A stretch of DNA of 64,000 nucleotides from Agrobacterium genomosp. 13 str. CFBP 6927 (GTDB taxonomy: Bacteria > Pseudomonadota > Alphaproteobacteria > Rhizobiales > Rhizobiaceae): positions 914,096 through 978,095 of the forward strand of contig LT009757.1 in assembly GCA_900012615.1 (NCBI GenBank), written 5' to 3'. Below are positions 45,099 through 54,123 of the stretch, one piece after another. Within the stretch, counting starts at the first letter, position 1, and every line of letters starts with the position of its first letter. Both the position numbers and the translations under genes were made by a program. A model generated the notes under the pieces. It saw only the letters and a list, made by a program, of their open reading frames with translations, searched no databases and was not told the origin of the DNA.

Positions 45099-46014
45099 GC
45101 TTGCGGCCTTTCATTTCCAGCCGCCAGCGCTGCACGGGATCAAGCGCGATGCGGAGCCAGTTGGAAAGCAGGTTTAGCGACAGGGTGGTGAGAATGATGG
45201 CAAGCCCCGGCCAGAAGGACAGCCACCAGGCATTGGTGAGATATTGCCGCCCCTGCGAAATCATCAGGCCCCAGGTGATTTCCGGCGGCTGAATGCCGAT
45301 GCCAAGGAAGGACAGCGCGCTTTCCGCCAGCATCACATAGGCGAAATCGAGCGTGGCGAGCGTCGTCAGCGTCGGCAACACGACGGGCAGGATGTGACGG
45401 AACAGGATGCGCTTGCCCGATGCGCCCATGACCCTAGCCGCCTGCACGAACATGCGCTCGCGCACCTCCAGCACCTCCGCCCTCGTGGTGCGGATGTAAA
45501 CGGGAATGCGGGTGATCGCCAGAACCAGCATCAGGTTTAGAATGGAGGAGCCGAGCAGATAAAGCACGATGACCGCGATCAGCAGCGACGGGAACGACAT
45601 GATCACATCGGCAAGCCGCATGATGATCTGGCCGACACGGTTGGAGGAGAAACCGGCGATCAGCCCGAGCACGGTGCCGGTGATGGCGGAAAGAAGCACC
45701 GCGCCGGCGGCGATCATCATCGTATTTTGCGTGGCAGCGACAATGCGCGCGAGAAGCGAACGGCCGAGCGCATCCGCTCCCAACCAGAAATACCACTCGC
45801 GCTGCCAGTCGAACGGGGCGAGGTTGCGCCCGCGCAGGTTCTGTTTCGTTGCCAGATCGCCAAGCCAGGCAGGGCCGACAAAAGCGAGGATAATGACAAT
45901 GATGAGGAAGATCGCGGCGCAGAGCGCGAATTTATCCGCCCACAACATGCGCAGCATGCGTGTTGCGAAGGAAGGCTCGGCGATGATCTCGGTGTCGGCG
46001 CTGGAAAGGCTCAT
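45091..46014 (-). CDS. Peptide-type ABC importer permease (DppC-like)
   Basis: This 307-residue C-type permease has the WLGADALGRSLLARIVAATQ block in place of the usual GTD.LGRD and the EAA loop MFVQAARVMGASGKRILF. GAGGAGG precedes the ATG. It lies 15 bases after the B-type permease gene. Confidence 0.9.
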   Translation of the reverse strand: MSLSSADTEIIAEPSFATRMLRMLWADKFALCAAIFLIIVIILAFVGPAWLGDLATKQNLRGRNLAPFDWQREWYFWLGADALGRSLLARIVAATQNTMMIAAGAVLLSAITGTVLGLIAGFSSNRVGQIIMRLADVIMSFPSLLIAVIVLYLLGSSILNLMLVLAITRIPVYIRTTRAEVLEVRERMFVQAARVMGASGKRILFRHILPVVLPTLTTLATLDFAYVMLAESALSFLGIGIQPPEITWGLMISQGRQYLTNAWWLSFWPGLAIILTTLSLNLLSNWLRIALDPVQRWRLEMKGRKHG

Positions 46015-46029
46015 GGCTGAACGGCCTCC

Positions 46030-46944
46030 TCAGTGCCGGATACGCGGATCGAGGAGCGCATAGGCGATATCGATCAGAAGATTCATCAGGAAGATCGCCA
46101 GCGCGGTCACGAGAATGGCGGCCAGCACGACGTTGAAATCGCGCTGAAGAATGGAATCGATCATCAGCTTGCCGACACCGGGAAAACCGAAAATCGTTTC
46201 GACGATGACGGCGCCGTTGAGAAGGCTTGCCGCCTGGTCGCCAATGACGGTGATGACCGGCAGCATGGCGTTTCGCAAGGCGTGAATAAAGATGATCGGA
46301 CCCGACTTCACGCCCTTGGCGCGCGCCGTTTTGACATAGGCCGAGGACAAAGCGCCGATCATCGAGCCGCGCACCACCTGTACGATAATGCCGAAGGGGC
46401 GCACGAACAGGACCGCAATCGGCAATATCCAGTGCAGCACGGAGCCCGTGCCCGACGTGGGCAGCCAGGCGAGATTGACGGAGAATACGACGATAGCGAC
46501 AATCGCCAGCCAGAAATCCGGAACGGATGCACCGATGAGCGAGATGCTCGAGGCCATGCGGTCGAAGAAGCCGCCGGAGCGGAAAGCCGCAAGCGAACCG
46601 ACAACGATGGCGGCGGTGGTGACGAGCGACATGGTGATGACCGCAAGCCACAGCGTCCAGACGAAAGCCTCCAGCACCACATCCAGCGCCGGGCGGGCTT
46701 TCCTGAGCGATTCGCCGAGGTCACCCGTCATCACATCGCCCGCATAACGCAGGAACTGCACCATCAGCGGATCGTTCAGCCCGTGCAGCGCCCGGAACTG
46801 CTGCTTCAACTCTTCCGAAGCTTCCACCGGCAGAAACAGTGCGGCCGGGTCTCCCGTCAGGCGGGACAGGAAGAAAACCATGACGATGAGGCCGATCAGA
46901 GAGATCAGGCTCGCAACGGAACGTTTTCGGATGAAGCTCAGCAT
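46030..46944 (-). CDS. Peptide-type ABC importer permease (DppB-like)
   Basis: This is a 304-residue B-type permease. After the first helix comes LTGDPAALFLPVEASEELKQ, then VMTGDLGESLRKARPA and the EAA loop AYVKTARAKGVKSGPIIF. GGAGG lies six bases before the ATG. It follows the binding-protein gene after a stem-loop. Confidence 0.9.
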   Translation of the reverse strand: MLSFIRKRSVASLISLIGLIVMVFFLSRLTGDPAALFLPVEASEELKQQFRALHGLNDPLMVQFLRYAGDVMTGDLGESLRKARPALDVVLEAFVWTLWLAVITMSLVTTAAIVVGSLAAFRSGGFFDRMASSISLIGASVPDFWLAIVAIVVFSVNLAWLPTSGTGSVLHWILPIAVLFVRPFGIIVQVVRGSMIGALSSAYVKTARAKGVKSGPIIFIHALRNAMLPVITVIGDQAASLLNGAVIVETIFGFPGVGKLMIDSILQRDFNVVLAAILVTALAIFLMNLLIDIAYALLDPRIRH

Positions 46945-46965
46945 GGTTGCCTCCGGTTTTTCAAT

Positions 46966-46995
46966 GCGGCGGCGAAGCTTTCGCCGCGCCGCCGC
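46966..46995 (-). other. GC-rich stem-loop between binding-protein and permease genes
   Basis: GCGGCGGCGAA and its near complement around 46980-46995 form a strong hairpin in the 76-base gap after the binding-protein stop. The arrangement mirrors the hairpin at 37790-37816 in the other importer operon and probably sets a high binding-protein to permease ratio. Confidence 0.5.
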
Positions 46996-47020
46996 TTCTC
47001 AATTGACAAGACGCGGGGTC

Positions 47021-48529
47021 TTATTTGATGCCGATTTCCGAAAGCTGCAGCATCGAGTTGGTGGCGATGGTGGGCTTGAAGTCCAGCCGCTCCGAGACGC
47101 GGGAGAAGCCGACCATGTGGAACAGCAGCACATCCGCCACCACATCGTCGTGCAGATAGGCGATGAGTTCCGACCAGAGCTTGGCGCGCTCGTCACCCAC
47201 GGCTGCGGATGCACGTTCGATCAGATCGTCCACCTTCTTGTCCGAGAAGCCCGACTGCGTGCCCTTGGTGGCATATTTGAAGAACATGGTGAAGGACGGG
47301 TCGCCCTTGGAATTATCGTGCATGGCGGCTACGATCTGCGGTCCACGGCCTTCCTTGAAGGGCTTGGAGTAATAGCTTTCGTGCTCGGCCACTTCCACGA
47401 ATTTCAGGTCGATCTTGAAGCCGACATCCTGCAATTGCTGCTGGATCGCCTCCATGATCTCGGTGACGTTGGGGAAATTCGCGGTGCGCGCGATGATGGT
47501 GATCGGCGTATCCACCTTCACACCGGCAGCCTTTGCTTCCTCAAGCAGCTTCTTTGCGCCCTCGGGGTCATAGGGGAAGACCTTGACGTCGGGGTTCCAG
47601 CCAAGCGTGGTCGGCGGAACGAGCGCGGTGGCCAGCACGGCACCCTCCGGAACAAGCGTGCCGAGGAAGGCCTGCCGGTCGATGGCAAGGTTGAGTGCGC
47701 GGCGCACCCGCACATCGTTCAGCGGCGCAATATTGTGATCGAGACGCATATAGACCGTCTCGCTGTCGAGATAGGAAAAGTCGGTTTTCGTATTGGTAGC
47801 GTCGAGCTGCGAAATGGAAGGTGAAAGATCGGCTTCACCGGTCTGCACCATGGCGGCGCGAACCGAAGGATCGGCGCGGAAAAGATAGGTCGCTTCCGTC
47901 ACCTGCGGCTTGGCGCCCCAATAATCGTCGCGTGCTGTGAGGACAATCTGCTGGCCCGGTGTCCAGTTGGTCAGCTTGTAAGGCCCGGTGCCAACAGGCT
48001 CGCGGATGAATTCCATCTTGGTTTCTTCGGGAACGATGGTGACAAGCGACATCAAGAGCGGCAGAATGGGCTGCGCCGGGTCGGTCTTGAAGTCGATCGT
48101 GTGATCATCAACGATCGACGGGGTCACCGTCATGCCGCCGAAATAACGACGGGATTCGCAGGCGTTCTTGTCGCTCATGATGCGTTCGAAGCTGTGCTTG
48201 ACGTCCTTGGCATCAAATGCCGTGCCGTCGGAAAACTTCACGCCTTCACGCAGGTGGAAACGCCAGCTTCCGTCGGCATTCTGCTCCCACTTCTCGGCAA
48301 GGCGCGGCTGAACACCCTTCTTGCCGCGAACATCAAGCTCGGTCAGCGTCTCGCTGACATTTTCCATGATAATGCGGCCGATATTGGAGCGGGTGGCCAT
48401 GCAGGGCTCGAGCAGGTCCGCCTCTTCCGCCAGCACGATCTTGATCGGCCCCGATGCCGCGAGCGCCGGCGAAACCGCGGCGCTGAGGGAACCCAAGACA
48501 AGGGCGCCCGCAATCAATGACTTCTTCAT
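47021..48529 (-). CDS. ABC importer substrate-binding protein, family 5
   Basis: This 502-residue periplasmic protein has a Sec signal MKKSLIAGALVLGSLSAAVS with cleavage at ALA-A, family 5 blocks HLREGVKFSDGTAFDAKDVK and GTGPYKLTNWTPGQQIVL, and the RRALNLAIDRQAF helix. GGAGGAG precedes the ATG. It heads the importer/aldolase operon and faces the sialidase-fold gene across 323 bases. The ligand is likely the acid sugar or conjugate degraded by this locus. Confidence 0.9.
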   Translation of the reverse strand: MKKSLIAGALVLGSLSAAVSPALAASGPIKIVLAEEADLLEPCMATRSNIGRIIMENVSETLTELDVRGKKGVQPRLAEKWEQNADGSWRFHLREGVKFSDGTAFDAKDVKHSFERIMSDKNACESRRYFGGMTVTPSIVDDHTIDFKTDPAQPILPLLMSLVTIVPEETKMEFIREPVGTGPYKLTNWTPGQQIVLTARDDYWGAKPQVTEATYLFRADPSVRAAMVQTGEADLSPSISQLDATNTKTDFSYLDSETVYMRLDHNIAPLNDVRVRRALNLAIDRQAFLGTLVPEGAVLATALVPPTTLGWNPDVKVFPYDPEGAKKLLEEAKAAGVKVDTPITIIARTANFPNVTEIMEAIQQQLQDVGFKIDLKFVEVAEHESYYSKPFKEGRGPQIVAAMHDNSKGDPSFTMFFKYATKGTQSGFSDKKVDDLIERASAAVGDERAKLWSELIAYLHDDVVADVLLFHMVGFSRVSERLDFKPTIATNSMLQLSEIGIK

Positions 48530-48852
48530 TCCGTTCTCCTCCCAGATTCAGAAATTCAGCAACATGGCGGCGCGCCGCAAGGGGCATCTGAAAAATCCCC
48601 GTCTCCTGCATTGAGGAGCATGACATGCGGATGATTGTCTCCTCCACCCGTAAGCAGAGCATCGACGTTATCGCATTTTTTGTCAATTTATTTTTCGAAC
48701 GCAATTTTTATTCAGGCCAAATCAATTAATTTTATCATTTAAAAACAAAAGTTTAACTTCAAAAATCAAAAACGATAGACCCTCTTTTTTTATCAAATAA
48801 ACTTGACAACTTTTTGAATATGTCATTTTCATCGGAACAAGAGGAGACCACG
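48530..48852. promoter_or_regulatory. AT-rich 323-base divergent control region of the acid-sugar locus
   Basis: No gene is seen. The centre (48670-48830) is strikingly rich in A and T. TTGACA boxes point both ways, at about 48810 on the plus strand and 48679 on the minus strand, but clear -10 partners are missing. A TGACA-12-TGTCA inverted repeat (about 48811-48832) overlaps the plus-strand box and could be a site for the GntR protein at 52174. Confidence 0.45.
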
Positions 48853-50049
48853 ATGACCCCTGACGACATCGCTCACGCCATGACCGGAGCCATCCATGCC
48901 GTGTCGGAAGACCGGCAGGAAGCGTTCCTGCCGTCACGCATGATCCAGAACCATGCGAGCTTCCTGCACCTTCTGGATGGCGGCACCCTGCTCTGCGCCT
49001 GGTTCGGCGGCACGCTGGAAGGAAAATCGGATATTTCGATTTTCGCATCCGTGCTGACAGCGGGTGCAACCCACTGGGGACCACCGCAGCGCCTGAGCTA
49101 CGACCCCGCCCATTCCGAACAGAACCCGGTCCTCTTCACCGCTCCGGATGGCGTTCTCTGGCTGTTTCACACAGCCCAGCCCTCCGGCAATCAGGATGAA
49201 TGCCGCATTCGCATGGCGCGTATCCACCGCGACGCGACTGCACCGGAAAAGCTTATTTCCGAGGAAGGCCGTTTTCTCGATCTCCCGCAGGGCTGCTTCA
49301 TCCGCGCGCCGCTGCGCATCCGCGATGACGGCGCCTGGCTGCTGCCGATCTTCCGCTGCATCCAGCGCCCCGGCCAGAAATGGAACGGCAGCCACGATAC
49401 GGCAGCGCTCGGCATATCCATGGACAATGGCGCGACTTGGCAATTGCAGGAACTGCAGGAATCGACCGGCTGCGTGCATATGAGCCCGGTCGCGGTGACG
49501 GATGGGGGCTACGCCGCCTTCTTCCGCCGCCGTCAGGCCGATTTCGTTTATCGTACGGAAAGCGCCGATGAGGGCCGCTCGTGGTCAAAGCCGCAGCCAA
49601 CCGATGTGCCCAACAATAATTCCTCCATTGCGATCATCAGGCTGAACGATGGCAGGCTGGCCATGATCTGCAACCCCGTCAACGCCGCGCAGTCGAGCGA
49701 TCGCCGCGCCTCGCTTTATGACGAGCTGGGAGAGGAAGACGACAGGCCGGATGCCGATCCGAGCGGCGGGTGCGTTCCCGTCTGGGGCGTGCCGCGCGCG
49801 CCGGTTACGATCTGCCTGTCCGACGATGGCGGGCGCAGTTTTAAAACACGAATACTGATCGAAGACGGGCCGGGCACCTGCCTTTCGAACGATTCGACTG
49901 ATGGACGCAATCTGGAAATGTCCTATCCGTGGCTTCTGGAAGCACCGGACGGTACGCTGCATGCGAGCTACACCTATCATCGCCGCGCAATCAAATATGT
50001 CCGGCTGGCGCCCGGCTGGGCTAACAAGAACGACGGGAGACAAAGATGA
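48853..50049 (+). CDS. Sialidase-fold (BNR/Asp-box) protein, probably cytoplasmic
   Basis: This 398-residue six-bladed propeller protein is of the sialidase superfamily. Three Asp-boxes can be read: [16 protein letters not shown] and SDDGGRSF. The N-terminal block [24 protein letters not shown] is typical of the BNR_2 group. There is no signal peptide, so it should act inside the cell on an imported compound. True sialidase activity is uncertain, because the arginine triad cannot be assigned by eye. ATG at 48853 has GAGGAG six bases before it, and in-frame codons upstream to 48814 are left out. It overlaps the PdxA2-like gene by four bases. Confidence 0.75.
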   Translation: MTPDDIAHAMTGAIHAVSEDRQEAFLPSRMIQNHASFLHLLDGGTLLCAWFGGTLEGKSDISIFASVLTAGATHWGPPQRLSYDPAHSEQNPVLFTAPDGVLWLFHTAQPSGNQDECRIRMARIHRDATAPEKLISEEGRFLDLPQGCFIRAPLRIRDDGAWLLPIFRCIQRPGQKWNGSHDTAALGISMDNGATWQLQELQESTGCVHMSPVAVTDGGYAAFFRRRQADFVYRTESADEGRSWSKPQPTDVPNNNSSIAIIRLNDGRLAMICNPVNAAQSSDRRASLYDELGEEDDRPDADPSGGCVPVWGVPRAPVTICLSDDGGRSFKTRILIEDGPGTCLSNDSTDGRNLEMSYPWLLEAPDGTLHASYTYHRRAIKYVRLAPGWANKNDGRQR

Positions 50050-51002
50050 GCAACATCATTGGCATCACCATGGGCGACCCCTGCGGTGTCGGCCCCGAGA
50101 TCACGGTGCGGGCGCTCGCCGAAATGTCTGCCCCGGATCGCGTGGCGACGCGGATTTACGGCAACCTCACCACGCTGGAAGCGGCGCGGGATGCGCTCGG
50201 CGTTGATATCGATCTTTCTCAGCGCGTGGTCGACCTGCCCGTGGATGGCGCGCCGCTGCCCTGGGGTACATTGTCGCCAGTGGCCGGAGACGCCGCGTTC
50301 CGCTTTATCGAAAAGGCCGTTCGTGATGCCGAAGCGGGCGCAATCGGCTGCATCGTCACCGCGCCGATCAACAAGGAAGCCTTGAACCTCGCCGGTCATC
50401 ATTATGACGGGCACACCGGCATGTTGCGAAGCCTCACCGGCTCCTCGGCCGCCTATATGCTGCTCGCCTCCGAACGGCTGAAGGTCATTCACGTTTCCAC
50501 TCATGTCTCCCTGCAGGAAGCCATTCGCCGCGCGACGACGGAGCGGGTGCTGGCGACCATCCGTGCCGGCAATGCGCATCTGAAGCGCATCGGTTACGAG
50601 CGGCCGCGCATCGCGGTTGCCGGCATCAATCCACATTGTGGTGAAAATGGCCTGTTCGGCACCGAGGATGACGACCAGATCGCACCGGCAGTCGCAGCCG
50701 CACGCGCCGAAGGCATCGAGGTGCAGGGACCGATTTCCGCCGATACCGTGTTCCATCGGGCTTATTCCGGCGCTTTCGATCTCGTCGTCGCGCAATATCA
50801 CGATCAGGGCCATATCCCGATCAAGCTTGTCGCTTTCGACACCGCCGTCAATGTCTCGGTCGATCTGCCGATAGACCGCACCTCCGTCGATCACGGCACG
50901 GCTTTCGATATCGCCGGCAAGGGCATCGCCGATCACGGCAACATGAAAGAGGCGATCGCCTATGCGCGCAGGCTCGTGGCGGGCAAGGAGCGGAAGGAAT
51001 GA
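50046..51002 (+). CDS. PdxA2-like 4-phospho-acid-sugar dehydrogenase (4-hydroxythreonine-4-phosphate dehydrogenase family)
   Basis: This 318-residue NAD-dependent oxidative decarboxylase begins with the [14 protein letters not shown] signature. Metal-binding histidines are in HYDGHTGML, in the [13 protein letters not shown] stretch and in [10 protein letters not shown], and the [11 protein letters not shown] ending is standard. PdxA makes part of pyridoxal phosphate, while the PdxA2 branch oxidises 4-phospho-threonate or erythronate to dihydroxyacetone phosphate and CO2. The nearby DUF1537 kinase gene, the usual partner of PdxA2, makes the second role likely. It overlaps genes on both sides (ATGA). 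Confidence 0.88.
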   Translation: MSNIIGITMGDPCGVGPEITVRALAEMSAPDRVATRIYGNLTTLEAARDALGVDIDLSQRVVDLPVDGAPLPWGTLSPVAGDAAFRFIEKAVRDAEAGAIGCIVTAPINKEALNLAGHHYDGHTGMLRSLTGSSAAYMLLASERLKVIHVSTHVSLQEAIRRATTERVLATIRAGNAHLKRIGYERPRIAVAGINPHCGENGLFGTEDDDQIAPAVAAARAEGIEVQGPISADTVFHRAYSGAFDLVVAQYHDQGHIPIKLVAFDTAVNVSVDLPIDRTSVDHGTAFDIAGKGIADHGNMKEAIAYARRLVAGKERKE

Positions 51003-52126
51003 GCATCATGTCGACAGCTCCCATTCTCATCCACCAGCCACGACGGCTCGCCGTTGGCGCTGGCACCATTTCACAGGTCGGCACCTGGGCGGGAAAAACC
51101 GCATCGACCCTGATTATCGCCACACCGTTGACGGCAAAATTTGCCGAACGGCTGCAATTGCAGGGCCCTTTCACGATCTTCGACGCCATTCCCGGCGAGC
51201 CCGACACCGCAACGCTCGATGCCGCCCTTGCCGCGGCGCGCGCTGCCCAACCCGATCTCGTCATCGGCCTCGGTGGCGGTTCCGTAATGGATGTGGCGAA
51301 GCTGGTCGCCGCCCTCTGGAATTCCAGCCAGTCGCTTGAAGACGTGGCCGGACCGAACAGGGTTGCCGGGCGCGACACACGGCTGGTGCAGATCGCCACC
51401 ACCGCCGGCACCGGCTCGGAGGCCGGCATCCGCTCGCTCATCACAGACCCGGTGAAAGGCAGCAAGATCGCGGTCGAAAGCCCTTATCTGATCGCGGATT
51501 TCGCCGTGCTTGATCCGGAACTCACCTATTCCGTGCCATCGGCCGTAACGGCGGCAACGGGGGTGGATGCCATGGCCCATTGCGTGGAAGCCTTCACCAA
51601 CCGCAAGGCCCATCCGATGATCGACGGTTTCGCCCGCATGGGCTTTGCACTGGTCGGCAAATATCTGGCGCGCGCCGTCCGCGATGGCGCGGATACTGAG
51701 GCGCGGGAAGGCATGATGCTCGCTTCCTATTATGGCGGCATCTGCCTCGGCCCGGTCAATACGGCGGCCGGCCACGCCATCGCCTATCCGCTCGGCACGC
51801 TTCTCAACCTGCCGCATGGGCTGGCAAACGCCATCGTCTTTCCGCATGTTCTGGCCTTCAACCAGCCTTCGGTTTCGGCGAAGACGGCGGAAGTGGCGGG
51901 AGCGCTCGGGCTTCGCGAACATCTTTCACCTGATGATCTGCGCAAGGCGGCAACCGATTTCTGTGTCGGGCTCGGTATCGAAATGTCGCTCGCACGGCAT
52001 GGCGCGACTGAGGCCGATCTTCCCCGCTACGCCGAGGATGCGCACGCCATCCGCCGGCTGATGGATAATAATCCGGTCGATATGAGCCTTGAAGACGTGC
52101 TCGGTATTTACCGCCGCGCTTTCTGA
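50999..52126 (+). CDS. Iron-containing alcohol dehydrogenase family protein
   Basis: This is a 375-residue group III dehydrogenase. The NAD-binding part has [12 protein letters not shown]. The metal site is complete: Asp and His in [12 protein letters not shown], then the two His of [13 protein letters not shown]. The start at 50999 overlaps the PdxA2-like stop, with AAGGAG eight bases upstream. A second ATG at 51008 is possible. Being last in the operon it may oxidise an alcohol group of the acid sugar or reduce an aldehyde product of the pathway. The substrate is unknown. Confidence 0.87.
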   Translation: MSIMSTAPILIHQPRRLAVGAGTISQVGTWAGKTASTLIIATPLTAKFAERLQLQGPFTIFDAIPGEPDTATLDAALAAARAAQPDLVIGLGGGSVMDVAKLVAALWNSSQSLEDVAGPNRVAGRDTRLVQIATTAGTGSEAGIRSLITDPVKGSKIAVESPYLIADFAVLDPELTYSVPSAVTAATGVDAMAHCVEAFTNRKAHPMIDGFARMGFALVGKYLARAVRDGADTEAREGMMLASYYGGICLGPVNTAAGHAIAYPLGTLLNLPHGLANAIVFPHVLAFNQPSVSAKTAEVAGALGLREHLSPDDLRKAATDFCVGLGIEMSLARHGATEADLPRYAEDAHAIRRLMDNNPVDMSLEDVLGIYRRAF

Positions 52127-52173
52127 GCGGAAATCCGTTGCGCGCTCCCGCGCATCGGTCTGCGGCGGCTTCC

Positions 52174-52881
52174 TTAATCCGTGTGCGAAGATTCAAACAG
52201 GCGGTCACGCGATCCCGTCAGATGCTGGAGCATCAGCTGGCGGGCCGCCTCCGCATCCCCTTCCGCAATCGCCTTTGCAATCGCCTCATGCTCGGCAAAA
52301 ACACGGGCAAGACCTGACGCCTCACGCTTCACCGACATGCCGTGGAACTTCATGCCCATGGCGATATGATCTTTCAGGGCCTCCATCGCGGTGGAGAAAT
52401 AGCTGTTCCTTGCCGCCCGTGCGATGGCGAGGTGAAACTGATAGTCGGCATCCTCGCGGTGGGACTGGCGATTGGTGGCGTCCCGCATCAGCTCGAGCGC
52501 CTTTTTGATCGCTGCAAGCCTCTCGCCATCATGTCGGAGCGCCGCCGCCGCAGCGGCGGCAGGCTCCAGCGTCAGTCGGAATTCGTAACAGTTCAGAAGG
52601 TCTGCGACATTTTCCAATTGCCCGAAACCGAGCGGCTCGCGCAGGCCGAAGGCCCGGACATAGCTGCCGGAGCCCCTGCGGGAATAAATGAACCCCTGCT
52701 CACGCAGCCGCCGCAGCGCCTCACGAACAACCGGCCTCGAGACTTCAAATTCCATGGCCAGTTCATGTTCGGTCGGCAGCCGTTCATCCGGCTTATAGGC
52801 ACCGGATTTGATCGCCCGATGCATTCTCTCGAAAATAATGTCCGGAAGTGCCTTGCGCGCCGTTTCTTTCATCAGCCCCAT
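52174..52881 (-). CDS. GntR-family regulator, FCD subfamily, of the acid-sugar locus
   Basis: This is a 235-residue regulator. The winged helix (IFERMHRAIKSGAYKPDERL...FEVSRPVVREALRRL) is followed by SRRGSGSYV and an FCD domain with DYQFHLAIA, EHEAIAKAI and MLQHLTGS metal-site residues. ATG at 52881 is chosen because it lies four bases after the kinase stop and has GGAGAG at a usable distance. The frame is open to 52914, which would overlap the kinase gene. It is co-transcribed with the kinase gene and convergent with the dehydrogenase operon, so it probably controls the whole locus. Confidence 0.85.
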   Translation of the reverse strand: MGLMKETARKALPDIIFERMHRAIKSGAYKPDERLPTEHELAMEFEVSRPVVREALRRLREQGFIYSRRGSGSYVRAFGLREPLGFGQLENVADLLNCYEFRLTLEPAAAAAAALRHDGERLAAIKKALELMRDATNRQSHREDADYQFHLAIARAARNSYFSTAMEALKDHIAMGMKFHGMSVKREASGLARVFAEHEAIAKAIAEGDAEAARQLMLQHLTGSRDRLFESSHTD

Positions 52882-52885
52882 CTGG

Positions 52886-53926
52886 TCAGCTCTCTCCAGC
52901 GTCATTGTCGCCAAGCATCATTTTCGCGATCCGTTTCAACGTGTCAGCTTGCCCAAAACCGCCGGATTTCGCAATGATACATTGGTCACCGGACCAGCCA
53001 ACGCCAAGACCGGGCAGGCATTCGCCGGCAAGACGCAGACGCGAAATGCCCATGGCGCGCAACACGGCTTCGGCCGTGGCTCCGCCCGACAAAAGCAGCG
53101 TGGCAGCCCCGGCGGTAAAGATTGGAACGACCCCCTGCCCCAGCTGTTCGGAAACGTCGAGCGGCGAAAGATCGTCCGTTCCCTGCGTCGCCTGAACGAG
53201 CGTCAAACGGGAACCTGCCTGTGCCTGAGAAGGGACTGCGCCACCGGGCGCATCGACAATAGACGCCAACCCCTCACCCTTCAGGACTTCAATCTGCCCG
53301 ACGGTGATCGGGTCTCGCGACCCGATGACAAAAAGCCCATTGCCCGAACGAATGGTTGCCGTTTCAGCCACCGCTCTTCCCGTCATCGTCTCGGCCAGCG
53401 CCTCAGCAAGCCCGCGCGCACCCACCAGGAGATCAACGCCTTCTGCCCGTCCGGCACCAAGAGCCTCACTCATGTCCGCCTTGGATCGGGTATCGGGTAT
53501 TGTACAGCGGCCAGCATGCTGACCCAGCCTTTCACGGACCGGAATGGTGCCATCGACGCCGAAACCGGACACCGCCCCATTAATGACAACGCGCGCAAAA
53601 TCCGGAATGGCGGGAGCGACAAGCGCATGCCGATAGGAAATCGCATCCATTTCTGCCGCGATATGTCCCTTCAGGCGGGAATCGATCTTCTTGAACAAGA
53701 CAATATCGGCAGGAACCAAGCCCAAAAGCTGCCGGGTGAGGCGGTACGCTTCATCGGCCTGTCCATCACGGCATCCCAGATTGACGCTGAGAACCTCCGG
53801 CGCATCCGCAAGCGCTGCGCAGACGCCATCAAGGCCGATAGCAACCTCGGTTGCAAGCCCGCGCCCGGCAAAGGGGGCGGCTGCGTCGAGCGCGCCGGTC
53901 AGATCGTCGGCAATAATCAACAGCAC
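52886..53926 (-). CDS. DUF1537 four-carbon acid-sugar kinase (short form)
   Basis: This 346-residue ATP-dependent kinase phosphorylates acid sugars such as threonate or erythronate. The N-terminal motif LLIIADDLTGALDAAAPFA, KKIDSRLKGHI and APAIPDFAR match the DUF1537 N-domain. The C-domain shows LLLSGGATAEAVLRAMGI and IIAKSGGFGQ, the ATP-binding part. Known members are mostly around 400-430 residues, so this one is short, apparently between the two domains. The start is a GTG with AAGG eight bases upstream. It pairs logically with the PdxA2-like enzyme: kinase, then oxidative decarboxylation to dihydroxyacetone phosphate. Confidence 0.87.
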   Translation of the reverse strand: MLLIIADDLTGALDAAAPFAGRGLATEVAIGLDGVCAALADAPEVLSVNLGCRDGQADEAYRLTRQLLGLVPADIVLFKKIDSRLKGHIAAEMDAISYRHALVAPAIPDFARVVINGAVSGFGVDGTIPVRERLGQHAGRCTIPDTRSKADMSEALGAGRAEGVDLLVGARGLAEALAETMTGRAVAETATIRSGNGLFVIGSRDPITVGQIEVLKGEGLASIVDAPGGAVPSQAQAGSRLTLVQATQGTDDLSPLDVSEQLGQGVVPIFTAGAATLLLSGGATAEAVLRAMGISRLRLAGECLPGLGVGWSGDQCIIAKSGGFGQADTLKRIAKMMLGDNDAGES

Positions 53927-53954
53927 GGGCGAGGCCTTCAGAAAAGTTGTAATG

Positions 53955-53969
53955 TTTCTCTTCGAGAAA
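53955..53969. promoter_or_regulatory. Inverted repeat TTTCTC-TTC-GAGAAA before the kinase gene
   Basis: A perfect 6-base inverted repeat lies about 30 bases upstream of the kinase start, just after a TATAAA-like -10 on the minus strand (about 53976). It could be the autoregulatory site of the GntR protein. The remaining bases to 54123 contain nothing recognised. Confidence 0.4.
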
Positions 53970-54123
53970 TTTATTTATAATCAATAGATAACTACATGTG
54001 AATAACAAAAATAGGCGCTACTTGAATATTTGGATGAGGGCTGAATCTGGAACGGGCGAGCAGCCTAGGGCCGCACCATCAAAGGCAGCGCCATGGGAAG
54101 ACGTAGACGAGCAGGTTTCGTCG

